A DNA stretch of 64,000 nucleotides from contig NZ_JAMBOM010000002.1 of assembly GCF_023715615.1 (NCBI RefSeq), positions 62,001 through 126,000 of the forward strand. Direction: 5' to 3'. Numbering within the stretch: position 1 is the stretch's first letter; every line of letters begins with the position of its first letter. This document shows, piece by piece, positions 7,196-16,021 of the stretch. The notes under the pieces were generated by a model. It did not search any database, was not told the origin of the DNA, and was given only the letters and a program-made list of their open reading frames with translations. The translations under genes and the position numbers were made by a program. This stretch comes from Sporosarcina aquimarina (GTDB lineage: Bacteria; Bacillota; Bacilli; Bacillales_A; Planococcaceae).

Positions 7196-9325
7196 TTACT
7201 GCAATTTCTGTACAACGATCTCATCCTCAACTACGTCGACACTTACTTCTCCGATCGTCTCTTCCTCCAATAAAAGATCTGTTAAAGGATCTTCGATTTT
7301 ATCTTGAATTACTCTTCGTAGTGGACGAGCGCCAAAGCGTTTGTCATAACCTAACTTCACAAGTATTCGTTTCGCTTCTTGTGTAATCGTGATGGTAATA
7401 TCATTTTCTTGAATGTTTTCTTGAAGATCTACAAGCATTAAATCTACTACTTCTAGTAAATCGGATTCTGTTAACTCGTTAAATGCAACAATTGCGTCAA
7501 AGCGATTTAGAAACTCAGGTTTGAAATAATCCCCTAATGTTTCAAGCATGCTCACCGACTCATGTTCTGTCTGATTAAACCCGACACCCGCTTTTTTAGA
7601 CGCGCCTGTCCCTGCATTACTTGTCATAATGATGACTGTATCTTTAAAGCTTACTGTGCGACCGTGTGAATCGGTTAATCGTCCATCCTCCATAATTTGA
7701 AGGAACATATTTTGCACATCAGGATGCGCTTTTTCAATTTCATCGAGCAGCAAAATTGAATAAGGATTTCTACGAATTTGTTCCGTCAATTGACCGGCTT
7801 CTTCATGACCGACGTAACCCGGAGGTGAACCGATAATTTTTGAAATCGCATGTTTCTCCATATATTCACTCATGTCCAGACGGATTAGCGTATCACGAGA
7901 ACCGAATAACTCTTCAGCCAAGACTTTAGTGATTTCTGTTTTCCCAACACCTGTTGGTCCGACAAACAAAAACGAACCAATCGGACGATTTTTTGATTTC
8001 AATCCAGCCCGACTACGACGAATCGCTTTTGCGATTTTTTCAACTGCTTCAGACTGACCAATGACTTTTTTACTTAGGTTTTCGGCAAGATTTTTCATTT
8101 TCGCTTGCTCTGCAGCTTGAAGTTTCGTCACCGGAATACCAGTCTTCTCTTCTACAATCATTTCAATATCCGCTACCGTGACTTCTGAATGGTCAACATC
8201 ATCGACTTGTTTGGCCGCTTCCAGTTTTTCTCTTAATTTCACTTCTTCAGCGCGTAAATTCGCTGCTTCTTCGTACTTCTCCTCATTGGCTGCCTGCTCT
8301 TTTTGTAGAACGAGTTCTGTTAAACGAATTTCAAGCGAATTTGAGTCTATGGATGTCTGCTCCAAATTTAATCGTGATCCAACTTCATCCATTAAATCAA
8401 TTGCTTTGTCCGGTAAGAAACGGTCTTGGATATATCGTTGTGATAATGTGACAAACGCCTGTATCACTTCAGGGGAATAGCGCACTCCATGGCAATTTTC
8501 ATATCGATCCTTGATACCGTTTAAAATTTGAATGGTATCTTCTGCAGACGGTTCCTTCACAATAATTGGTTGAAAACGACGTTCGAGTGCAGGGTCTTTT
8601 TCAATTTGTCGATACTCTTTTAATGTTGTCGCTCCGATAAGTTGCAAGCTACCTCGTGCTAATGCAGGTTTGAGGATATTCCCAGCGTCCATCTGTGATC
8701 CTTCAGTTGTTCCCGCTCCGACGAGCAAATGAATTTCATCTACAAACAACAGTACATCTTTCCGTGTTTCCAATTCTTCAATCAGCTGTTTCATCCGTTC
8801 TTCAAACTGACCACGGATTCCTGTATTCGATACAAGTGACGCAACATCCAATACATACACTTTTTTGTTGATCAACTTCACGGGTACATCACCTGCATGG
8901 ATTTTCACTGCAAGTCCTTCCGCAATTGCCGTTTTACCGACACCTGGTTCCCCGATTAGCACAGGATTATTTTTATTTCTTCTATTCAATGTCTCTATGA
9001 CACGTTTTATCTCTCTATCTCGACCAATGACCGGGTCAATGGATCCTTCTCTTGCATCATCGGACAAATTCTTACCTAGTTGGTCTAACAATCCAGGTTC
9101 ATGTCGATCTTGCTCTCTCACTTGTGTTTGTGCACGTTTTCCACCATTTGCTTGAAAAACTTGATTGTCTTCATTTGAGAATGATGGCATGTTGCCTGCA
9201 CTCATTTGCCCTTTCAATTCTTGAAAACAGGAACGGCAAAGATTTACTCGCATCGCCTGATGATTCACTTGTAGCCCTAACCTCATCGTAGCTTCATTAG
9301 TTTCACAGTGTTGACATTTCATCAT
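7196..9325 (-). CDS. clpE: ATP-dependent Clp protease ATPase ClpE
   Basis: A 709-residue AAA+ unfoldase. The N-terminal zinc finger has Cys4, Cys7, Cys30 and Cys33 and is diagnostic for ClpE. Next come the first AAA+ module with Walker A GEPGVGKT (125-132), a UVR coiled-coil region (EEKYEEAANLRAEE) at about 345, and the second AAA+ module with GPTGVGKT at about 458 and DEIEKAH. ClpE hands unfolded or aggregated proteins to ClpP and is made in heat and disulfide stress. Two CtsR operators precede the gene, AGGAGG lies before the ATG, and a strong terminator follows, so it is a one-gene heat-shock unit. Confidence 0.96.
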   Translation of the reverse strand: MMKCQHCETNEATMRLGLQVNHQAMRVNLCRSCFQELKGQMSAGNMPSFSNEDNQVFQANGGKRAQTQVREQDRHEPGLLDQLGKNLSDDAREGSIDPVIGRDREIKRVIETLNRRNKNNPVLIGEPGVGKTAIAEGLAVKIHAGDVPVKLINKKVYVLDVASLVSNTGIRGQFEERMKQLIEELETRKDVLLFVDEIHLLVGAGTTEGSQMDAGNILKPALARGSLQLIGATTLKEYRQIEKDPALERRFQPIIVKEPSAEDTIQILNGIKDRYENCHGVRYSPEVIQAFVTLSQRYIQDRFLPDKAIDLMDEVGSRLNLEQTSIDSNSLEIRLTELVLQKEQAANEEKYEEAANLRAEEVKLREKLEAAKQVDDVDHSEVTVADIEMIVEEKTGIPVTKLQAAEQAKMKNLAENLSKKVIGQSEAVEKIAKAIRRSRAGLKSKNRPIGSFLFVGPTGVGKTEITKVLAEELFGSRDTLIRLDMSEYMEKHAISKIIGSPPGYVGHEEAGQLTEQIRRNPYSILLLDEIEKAHPDVQNMFLQIMEDGRLTDSHGRTVSFKDTVIIMTSNAGTGASKKAGVGFNQTEHESVSMLETLGDYFKPEFLNRFDAIVAFNELTESDLLEVVDLMLVDLQENIQENDITITITQEAKRILVKLGYDKRFGARPLRRVIQDKIEDPLTDLLLEEETIGEVSVDVVEDEIVVQKLQ

Positions 9326-9372
9326 TAATTCCTCCTTACAATTTCGTATATTTATTGTTCATCACTTCGACT

Positions 9373-9389
9373 TTGACTAACTTTAACCT
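9373..9389 (-). promoter_or_regulatory. CtsR operator, proximal box
   Basis: On the minus strand this reads GGTTAAAGTTAGTCAAA: two direct heptamers with a three-base spacer, matching the CtsR consensus (A/G)GTCAAANAN(A/G)GTCAAA with one change in the first half. It lies about 48 bp upstream of clpE. CtsR is the class III heat-shock repressor of Firmicutes. Confidence 0.85.
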
Positions 9390-9405
9390 TTAGATTTATT
9401 TTACA

Positions 9406-9422
9406 TTGACCTTCTTTGACTT
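9406..9422 (-). promoter_or_regulatory. CtsR operator, distal box
   Basis: On the minus strand this reads AGTCAAAGAAGGTCAAT, a near-perfect CtsR direct repeat 7+3+7, 33 bp upstream of the proximal box. Paired operators imply tight repression of clpE. ctsR itself is not in this window. Confidence 0.88.
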
Positions 9423-9644
9423 TCAAGAAATCTGCTTGTCTCTTTTAATGAAACATCGAACATCGTAATGCATTTCTTAATACGTTGCAAAAATAAATTG
9501 AAGAGATCATGCGCTAAGTATTTCTCTTCAAGGACGAGTAATAAAGGCTAGCCAAAAAGCTTTGAATTTAAGTTAATCAGCAATTCCCTTCAGAAGTATT
9601 TGAACCCCTACATGATTTTCGATAAACACTGAATACAATGTTTT

Positions 9645-9673
9645 TTGCGTTTGATTGAATGGTTTTTTATAAT
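9645..9673 (+). promoter_or_regulatory. Sigma-A-like promoter before lrgAB
   Basis: TTGCGT (9645-9650) and TATAAT (9668-9673) are separated by exactly 17 bp, about 100 bp upstream of the lrgA start. The -10 is a perfect consensus. No LytR or CcpA box was recognised beside it. Confidence 0.6.
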
Positions 9674-9769
9674 AATTATACGTAGTAAAAATAGTTTTCA
9701 ACTTATCGACTGATTGGATTGGATAACACTCAATCACTTGAAATTGGTGAAAGAAGGAATCGACAGACC

Positions 9770-10153
9770 ATGAACATCTTAATCAGGCTTATTCAAATAG
9801 TATTTCTCTATGGGTTTTATGTAGCAGGAAGTTGGCTCCATGACCTTCTCCACATCCCACTTCCAGGGAGTATTATCGGTTTATTATTATTATGGGGAGC
9901 TTTAAGCACAAAACTTCTTTCATTGAAATGGATTGAAACGGGAGGACATTCGTTGCTATCCGTTTTACCTATCTTCTTCATCCCTGCAACAGTAGCCGTT
10001 ATGAATTATGGCCATTTCTTTGCTGGTAAAGGTTTTTTATTAATACCAATCACAATACTGAGTACATTTATAACGATGGGGATCGCTAGTTTCGTAAGTC
10101 AAAGGATTGCGAAACAGTTGGATAAGAGAAAGGAGAGCTCAAAATGCAATTGA
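9770..10153 (+). CDS. lrgA: LrgA/CidA-family holin-like protein
   Basis: A 127-residue protein if started at ATG 9770 (MNILIRLIQ), where GAAGGA lies 11 nt upstream; the frame runs further upstream to a TTG with no binding site. Four hydrophobic segments are seen, with the family signature IPLPGSIIGLLLLW in the first half and LPIFFIPATVAVM in the middle. CidA/LrgA proteins form holin-like pores controlling murein hydrolase activity and pyruvate/overflow metabolism. The gene overlaps the following lrgB by 10 nt, so the two are translated together. Assignment to LrgA rather than CidA is by gene order only. Confidence 0.85.
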   Translation: MNILIRLIQIVFLYGFYVAGSWLHDLLHIPLPGSIIGLLLLWGALSTKLLSLKWIETGGHSLLSVLPIFFIPATVAVMNYGHFFAGKGFLLIPITILSTFITMGIASFVSQRIAKQLDKRKESSKCN

Positions 10154-10833
10154 TACTCTTAACCTGTGGGTTCATTTTGTTAACCATCCTTGTCTATTTT
10201 TTGATGAATGTCCTCTACATGAAGTTTCATCAACCTTTTCTAGTTCCCATCATAACGACGACTATTGTCATTATCATTATTCTCATAGTGTTTAACATTC
10301 CTTATGACACATACATGATTGGTGGTCAATGGATTGACAAGTTGCTTGGACCAGCGGTTGTCTCTTTGGCAATCCCTTTGTATAAACAACGAGAACTTTT
10401 GAAGCAATACATCTTTCCTATTCTAACTGGGGTGTTGGTTGGGTGTTTGACGGGAATGGTGACTGGAGTAGCCTTCGCAAAAAGTTTAGGGTTTTCGAAA
10501 GAACTTGCTCTTTCCCTTTTGCCTAAATCTATTACGACACCTATTGCCATGCAGATTTCCGCACAAATAGGCGGGATCCCTGCACTTGCTGCTGTATTCG
10601 TAATCATCGCAGGTATCACAGGTGTTATTTTCAGCCACTATTTCTTAACATTCTTCAAGTTAGATAGCACGCTTGGCCGTGGAATTGGATTGGGAGTTGC
10701 AACCCATGCGATTGGTACATCCAAAGCGATTGAATACGGCGAGCAGGAAGCATCATTGAGTTCCGTTGCAATGACCCTATCTGCTATTTTCGGATCACTG
10801 CTTGGGCCAGTGATTGCATGGATATTTTATTGA
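10144..10833 (+). CDS. lrgB: LrgB/CidB-family membrane protein
   Basis: A 229-residue multi-pass membrane protein whose N-terminus overlaps lrgA by 10 nt; AAAGGAG lies 7 nt before the ATG. Family hallmarks are LGPAVVSLAIPLYK, the LLPKSITTPIAMQIS stretch and GVATHAIGTSKAIE near the C-terminus. LrgB works with LrgA in controlling lysis; plant and bacterial relatives also move glycolate, glycerate or pyruvate. A terminator follows 15 nt after the stop. No LytSR two-component genes are adjacent in this window. Confidence 0.92.
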   Translation: MQLILLTCGFILLTILVYFLMNVLYMKFHQPFLVPIITTTIVIIIILIVFNIPYDTYMIGGQWIDKLLGPAVVSLAIPLYKQRELLKQYIFPILTGVLVGCLTGMVTGVAFAKSLGFSKELALSLLPKSITTPIAMQISAQIGGIPALAAVFVIIAGITGVIFSHYFLTFFKLDSTLGRGIGLGVATHAIGTSKAIEYGEQEASLSSVAMTLSAIFGSLLGPVIAWIFY

Positions 10834-10847
10834 CTCAATCATTGTTA

Positions 10848-10876
10848 GCGCGCCTCATCTCAAGGCGCGTTTTTTT
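10848..10876 (+). terminator. Intrinsic terminator after lrgB
   Basis: CGCGCCT (10849-10855) pairs with AGGCGCG (10863-10869), followed by seven T residues. Confidence 0.9.
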
Positions 10877-11071
10877 GTGTTTCCTCGTTGATGAATAAAC
10901 CCAATAGAATGTTCCTTCAATTCACCTTACTTTTGTTTCACAACCACGATGTACTTGCTTACAGGTAAAAAATAACCACATTCAAAACCTTAAAAGCTTG
11001 ACGTATAAATTCATAGTGACGTAGCATGGACATCATATTAAATTGAATAATGTATACAAGGAGGATGCACG

Positions 11072-12718
11072 ATGCCAGATTTAATCATTACAAATGCCGT
11101 AATTTTAAAACTAGATGCTAATAATGAACAAGCCCGTTCTTTAGCGGTGACAAATGGACGAATTACAGATATTTGGGAAACGCCAACTCCCCCTTCAGGT
11201 ACAACATCCATCCCAGATCGAACAAAAATCATAGATTTGGAGGGAGCAACCTTAATACCAGGATTCATCGACACTCATAACCATATTTTGTCTTACGCGT
11301 TATTGAAGGATATGGTAGATTGCAGCTCACCACTCAACCAGAGCATTGATGATTTATTAAACCGGATTCATTCCAAAGCGGAACAACTACCCGAAGGTGA
11401 ATGGATACATGGATTTGGGTACGATGATACGCTTCTAACTGAACAACGTCATCCGACTAGGAAGGAACTGGATCAGGTTGCCCCTAATCATCCTGTATTT
11501 CTTAACCACTCTTCCGGGCATATAGCTGTAGCTAATTCGCTAGCACTTTCATTAGCACAGGTACCTGAAGACATTGAAGATTCTTCGAAGGGTCATTTCG
11601 GAAGGGATTTCGATGGTCGTTTAAATGGAGTGTTGTATGAACATGCAGCGACCTCTGCTGTCAGTCAAGCAATCCCAGAAAAAAAAGAAGAACACATGAT
11701 TGAATTGCTTGGTCAAGCAGCGGAAGAATACATCGCCCAAGGGATTACTATGAACACCGTTGCAGCCATTGGAATGTCGAATAACCCTCAGAAGGAATTG
11801 GATGTTCATCTAAAAGCAGGAAAAACGAAAGTAAATCCGATGCGCACTCAGTTGTTGATGATCCATTCTCTTTTACAAGACGAAGGGATGTTTAGTCGCT
11901 ATTCGGCGAAGGAACTTGATGAAGAAATACAGGAGAAGTCAAATGGACGTGTACGCTTAGATGGGGTGAAGCTGTTTCAAGATGGCTCCATACAAGGTTT
12001 GACGGCCGCTTTACGAGAACCTTATTTTTGCGATGAATCCCTTACCGGAACGCTTATCCACGAGCAAACTTCCTTGAATGAGCAACTATTGAATTTCCAT
12101 CAAAGAGGGTTCCGTATCGCTATCCATGGTAATGGGGATAAAGCGATTGAATCAATTTTAAAAGGGTATGAGTATGCACTACAAAATGCCCCTCAACTTG
12201 ATCATCGCCACCGTATTGAACACGCTCAAACCGCAACTATTGAAGATTTGAACAAGATGAAAGAACTCGGCGTTGCCAGTTCCTTTTTCATAAATCATGT
12301 TTATTATTTTGGTGATCGACATGAGCGGTTATTTCTTGGTCCTGAACGTGCTCAACACTTGAATCCAGTGAAAACAGCGGCTAAAAACGACATACTTTTT
12401 ACACTCCATTCCGATTGTCCGATTACACCAATTTCACCATTGTTCTCGATCTGGGCTGCAGTTAATCGCCTGACAAAGGAAGGTCATGTTCTAGGAGCGG
12501 ATGAAAAGTGTGACGTCATGACAGCGTTAAAATCGATGACAATTTACGGAGCTGAGCTTAATTTTGATGAAGCGTCCTCGGGCAGCATTGAAGTCGGCAA
12601 GCGAGCAGATTTCGCGGTTTTAGACAAAGACCCAACTTCCATTGACCCTCTTTACATTAAAGATATTAACGTACTTGCAACCTTTATCGATGGAGAACTC
12701 GTTTATGAACGAGCGTGA
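11072..12718 (+). CDS. YtcJ/NfdA-like amidohydrolase
   Basis: A 548-residue metal-dependent hydrolase of the amidohydrolase superfamily (amidohydrolase 3 subgroup). The short N-terminal beta domain (LIITNAVILKLD) leads into FIDTHNH, where His69 and His71 are the first metal ligands. Later come the family's HGNGDKAI and HRIEHAQ stretches, FTLHSDCP with the catalytic Asp region, and the returning beta strand with VGKRADFAVLDKDP. Relatives hydrolyse N-substituted formamides or similar amides; the substrate here is unknown. AAGGAGG lies 8 nt upstream. It is probably transcribed alone, with a hairpin after the stop. Confidence 0.9.
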   Translation: MPDLIITNAVILKLDANNEQARSLAVTNGRITDIWETPTPPSGTTSIPDRTKIIDLEGATLIPGFIDTHNHILSYALLKDMVDCSSPLNQSIDDLLNRIHSKAEQLPEGEWIHGFGYDDTLLTEQRHPTRKELDQVAPNHPVFLNHSSGHIAVANSLALSLAQVPEDIEDSSKGHFGRDFDGRLNGVLYEHAATSAVSQAIPEKKEEHMIELLGQAAEEYIAQGITMNTVAAIGMSNNPQKELDVHLKAGKTKVNPMRTQLLMIHSLLQDEGMFSRYSAKELDEEIQEKSNGRVRLDGVKLFQDGSIQGLTAALREPYFCDESLTGTLIHEQTSLNEQLLNFHQRGFRIAIHGNGDKAIESILKGYEYALQNAPQLDHRHRIEHAQTATIEDLNKMKELGVASSFFINHVYYFGDRHERLFLGPERAQHLNPVKTAAKNDILFTLHSDCPITPISPLFSIWAAVNRLTKEGHVLGADEKCDVMTALKSMTIYGAELNFDEASSGSIEVGKRADFAVLDKDPTSIDPLYIKDINVLATFIDGELVYERA

Positions 12719-12780
12719 TGATGCTATTCACTTGTAGCTATCACTCGTTAACTACTCTATTAGCAGATGTCTAGCCCATT

Positions 12781-12804
12781 CACCAGGTGTGCAAGCACCT
12801 GGTG
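12781..12804. terminator. Hairpin after the amidohydrolase gene
   Basis: CACCAGGTG (12781-12789) and CACCTGGTG (12796-12804) form a perfect 9-bp stem with a 6-nt loop. No T-run follows, so it is a terminator-like or RNA-stabilising structure. It shares the CACCTGG/CCAGGTG arm pattern with the palindromes found elsewhere in this window. Confidence 0.5.
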
Positions 12805-12974
12805 ACTTCTATGCCCTTCGCCATCTATGTTTTGAATCACCTCATTGTTTCCCATGAAGTTCTTTTTTTAAAATCCCCCCCTTTAACTACTTACATAATC
12901 AGCCTGAATAGTTGTGACAATTTTTATAAAACGATAAACTTACATAGAAGAACCATTTCGAAAGGAGAATACAT

Positions 12975-14030
12975 ATGACGTATAAACCAGACACAGCTGA
13001 AACAAAAGAACTTATCCAACAACTTGTATCGATTCCAAGCCCATCAGGCTACACAAAAGAGGTAATTGCTTTTGTTGAGGAATACTTGAAGCAATACAAT
13101 GTAGAAACAAAGCGCAATCGCAAAGGCGGTCTCATTGCTACATTGCCAGGAGAAAGTAACAAGGAGCACAGGATGCTTACTGCCCACGTCGATACTCTCG
13201 GCGCTATGGTGAAAGAGGTCAAGAGCAATGGACGTTTACGCCTCGATTTGATAGGCGGCTATCACTACAATTCGATTGAAGGCGAATACTGCCAAATTCA
13301 CACGGCTTCAGGCAATACAATCACAGGTACGATTTTAATGCACCAAACGTCTGTACACGTCTATAAAGACGCCGGCAAAGCAGAACGTAATAAGGTGAAT
13401 ATGGAAGTACGTATTGACGCTAAAGTGAAAAATGAAAAAGAAGTCCGTGAACTCGGAATTGAAGTAGGTGATTTCGTGTCACTCGATCCACGGGTAGAGA
13501 TTTGTGACAATGGGTTCATCAAATCACGACATTTAGATGATAAAGCCAGTGTTGCGATTTTGTTGCAACTTATTAAACAGATTGAAGAAGAAAATATCAC
13601 CCTACCATATACAACGCATTTCCTAATTTCTAATAATGAAGAAATCGGCTATGGTGGGAACTCCAACATTCCTGAGGAAACCGTCGAGTACCTCGCAGTT
13701 GACATGGGTGCTATGGGCGATGGCCAATCTACGGATGAGTATACGGTTTCCATTTGTGCAAAAGATGGTAGTGGCCCCTATCATGTAGGACTTCGTAATT
13801 CACTAGTTGAGTTAGCAAAGCATCAAGACATTGCGTATAAGCTTGATATTTATCCTTATTATGCTTCTGATGCTTCCGCAGCGATCAAAGCAGGACATGA
13901 CATCATTCATGGCCTGATTGGCCCGGGGATTGACTCTTCTCACGCGTTTGAACGCACTCATGAGGAGTCACTGGCATGTACATTGCAGTTGCTTTATCAT
14001 TATGTGCAATCGGATATGCAACGGTATTAA
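12975..14030 (+). CDS. M42-family metallo-aminopeptidase
   Basis: A 351-residue M42 peptidase (glutamyl aminopeptidase / tetrahedral aminopeptidase family). Visible metal-site pieces in order are AHVDT (His71, Asp73), SRHLDDKAS with the bridging Asp, NNEEIGYGG with the catalytic Glu, AVDMGAMG, and GIDSSHAFERTH with the last His. These enzymes form cytoplasmic dodecamers that trim peptides made by other proteases. AAAGGAG lies 8 nt before the ATG. Bacillus carries several paralogues (YsdC, YhfE, YtoP type); I do not assign one. Confidence 0.92.
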   Translation: MTYKPDTAETKELIQQLVSIPSPSGYTKEVIAFVEEYLKQYNVETKRNRKGGLIATLPGESNKEHRMLTAHVDTLGAMVKEVKSNGRLRLDLIGGYHYNSIEGEYCQIHTASGNTITGTILMHQTSVHVYKDAGKAERNKVNMEVRIDAKVKNEKEVRELGIEVGDFVSLDPRVEICDNGFIKSRHLDDKASVAILLQLIKQIEEENITLPYTTHFLISNNEEIGYGGNSNIPEETVEYLAVDMGAMGDGQSTDEYTVSICAKDGSGPYHVGLRNSLVELAKHQDIAYKLDIYPYYASDASAAIKAGHDIIHGLIGPGIDSSHAFERTHEESLACTLQLLYHYVQSDMQRY

Positions 14031-14040
14031 TATTGCACTG

Positions 14041-14077
14041 AAAAAACCAGCAACCTCTTCCTCGGCCGCTGGTTTTT
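14041..14077 (+). terminator. Intrinsic terminator after the M42 peptidase
   Basis: AAAACCAGC (14043-14051) pairs with GCTGGTTTT (14068-14076), followed by a short T-run. Symmetric flanking A residues may also let it work on the other strand. Confidence 0.8.
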
Positions 14078-14190
14078 AAAATTCTTTGCGAGAGGATAAT
14101 TTTTCTGGCTTCCTAAATAGGAGTATGTAAAGTTCTCGGGGGTCAAAAAATAGAGGCAAAACCTATAGAGATGCCGGTTTTATAGTAAAT

Positions 14191-14442
14191 CTATTTGAGT
14201 CCTCTCCTTTTCAATTCCTTTTCTTGTTTTTTAGCTTTTTCTGTTAGGATATACGAGTTTTTATAAACTCCATAAACAATTAGAACAAAAGGAATTGCCG
14301 CCACTAGTACCCCGGAGAAGGCTCCAATGCTAGCTGGATTGAACCAGGTGAACTGAATACCAATCGTGTGTAAAAACAAAAAGACAGCTGAAGCCAAACC
14401 ACCAAACAATCCGATATACTGTTTCAATTTATCTGCATTCAC
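14191..14442 (-). CDS. Phage-type holin, solitary
   Basis: An 83-residue protein started at GTG 14442 because GGAGGG lies 6 nt upstream; the frame is open further but without a binding site. The sequence DKLKQYIGLFGGLASAVFLF, then a segment ending in VPFVLIVYGVYK-like residues and a basic tail KKQEKELKRRG, is the pattern of phage-related holins in Bacillales. There are two membrane segments. No endolysin, tail or capsid genes are nearby, so it is a solitary holin or prophage relic that may have been taken into host use. Confidence 0.65.
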   Translation of the reverse strand: MNADKLKQYIGLFGGLASAVFLFLHTIGIQFTWFNPASIGAFSGVLVAAIPFVLIVYGVYKNSYILTEKAKKQEKELKRRGLK

Positions 14443-14542
14443 ATGAATCCCTCCTTTCTTACCTACTCTTTCAGAAGAAATGTACGTGTTTGTGCACCAT
14501 CTGTTTTTACACCTCACATTGGCTATTTCTATTTTATTCAAA

Positions 14543-14570
14543 GAAAAAAAGACATCCTATGAGGGATGTC
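14543..14570 (-). terminator. Terminator of the tldD-tldE operon
   Basis: GACATCC (14551-14557) and GGGATGTC (14563-14570) form a stem; on the minus strand it is followed by TTTTTTTC. It lies about 105 nt after the tldE stop. Confidence 0.75.
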
Positions 14571-14675
14571 CAGCCGTTCCTATCAAAACTTACTTTTTGT
14601 TCTTGTAATAACATTTATCGTCCGTGTTCATATTCAGATTGGCTTTCTTTAACCATGGGTAAATCAACTTTTCTA

Positions 14676-16019
14676 TTAATCAACTGTTACTGACAGTTCT
14701 TTTACTTTTACAGAAGGCGATCCGTACCCGCCTGGAACGAATTTCAAATCAGATCCAACCGATACGATTCCATTCATATAGTCATAGAAGTTTCCTGCAA
14801 TCGTCATTTGTTTTACAGGGAACGCGATTTTTCCATCTTTAATATAGAAGCCTGATGCTGCCACCGAGAAATCACCTGAAATGGTACTCGTTCCTGAGTG
14901 TAGGCCAGACAAATCTGTGATTAACACGCCTTCCTCTATAGTAGCCATCAATTCCTCATTACTTTTTTCTCCAGGGGCAATGTATAAATTACCTGGTGCA
15001 ATTGATAGCGTACTTTTATAAGACGCTTTACTTGCATGACCTGTTGAGTCAACACCTTCTTTTTTAGCAGTTTTCCGATTATGAAGAAGTGTTTTTAAGG
15101 TGCCATCCGAGATGATAATCGTTTTTTTAGTTGCAACCCCTTCTCCGTCGAAATTTCTACCTAACAACGCTTCAGGATGGAACGGATCATCAACAAGACT
15201 GAAGTTTTTTGTTCCAATTTCTTCACCAATTTTACCTTTCAACAAGGACTGATCTTTTTGTGCTTCTTCAGCTGAAAAGACCGGAGTAAATGCTGCTAAT
15301 AAAGAAGCAGATGCATCGTGACGCATAATAATCGGATACTTCCGGGATGGAATCGAGTGCTCACCTAAACTAGAGATTGCTTCCTTCCCTGCTTCATTTG
15401 CAATCTCATTAGCATCCAATTCTTTAAAATCTCTTGTTAATCGCACCGCGCCACCTGTCTTCATTTCTTCTCCATCTTTAGCCACTGCGTATATGAAAAC
15501 AATAAGTCCATTCGTTTTATCTTGTAAAGAAAGTCCTTTATTGTTTGTTAGAACGCGATCCTGTGAGAAGTCTTGCAGCACACAATAATTTACTGATACA
15601 ATGCGAGGATCATATGCCAAAGTTTTCTTTTCTACTTCCTTAATAAAAGCGATTTTTTCTGAAATTGATACATTTGCAAGCTCTTCACTATAACGGGAGT
15701 GTTCCGAATAGTGTTCACTTCCTCCAAAGATGTCCGAGCCGTCGTCTTCGTCTAACACTTCTGCATTCGCTTTTGCCCCGTCAATTAAGAAAGAAACTGA
15801 ATCATCATCAATTTTTTCTGTGTACGCATAGCCCATTTTTCCTTTGTACAATCCTCTGAACCCCACACCACCTTCTTCAGAAGTTTCATAACTATCGATT
15901 TCCCCTTCAAATATTTTCACTTGGAACGAGTTAGATTTTTCATAGTAAACCTCTGCTTCACTAAAACCAACATCCTTAGCTCTTTTCAAAAGTTCTTCCT
16001 GAAATAGTAGAATGTCCAT
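14676..16019 (-). CDS. pmbA: TldE/PmbA metalloprotease partner subunit
   Basis: A 447-residue member of the TldD/PmbA (U62/M103) family. It lacks the HExxxH zinc motif of TldD, as expected for TldE, and shows family stretches such as VKIFEGEIDSYETSEEGGVG near the N-terminus and GDFSVAASGFYIKDGKI near the C-terminus. TldE forms a barrel with TldD that degrades unfolded peptides and matures some modified peptides (microcin B17 in E. coli). It starts 2 nt after the tldD stop, so both form one operon. ATG has GGGGGAATAAC upstream. Confidence 0.92.
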   Translation of the reverse strand: MDILLFQEELLKRAKDVGFSEAEVYYEKSNSFQVKIFEGEIDSYETSEEGGVGFRGLYKGKMGYAYTEKIDDDSVSFLIDGAKANAEVLDEDDGSDIFGGSEHYSEHSRYSEELANVSISEKIAFIKEVEKKTLAYDPRIVSVNYCVLQDFSQDRVLTNNKGLSLQDKTNGLIVFIYAVAKDGEEMKTGGAVRLTRDFKELDANEIANEAGKEAISSLGEHSIPSRKYPIIMRHDASASLLAAFTPVFSAEEAQKDQSLLKGKIGEEIGTKNFSLVDDPFHPEALLGRNFDGEGVATKKTIIISDGTLKTLLHNRKTAKKEGVDSTGHASKASYKSTLSIAPGNLYIAPGEKSNEELMATIEEGVLITDLSGLHSGTSTISGDFSVAASGFYIKDGKIAFPVKQMTIAGNFYDYMNGIVSVGSDLKFVPGGYGSPSVKVKELSVTVD

Positions 16020-16021
16020 TG

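Noticed and set aside
12787..12978. A 63-codon plus-strand frame before the M42 peptidase
   Set aside because: It begins inside the hairpin after the amidohydrolase, lacks a binding site and has no protein-like pattern.
14191..14442. A prophage around the holin gene
   Set aside because: Neighbouring genes are ordinary chromosomal genes, and no integrase, capsid, tail or lysin gene is present.
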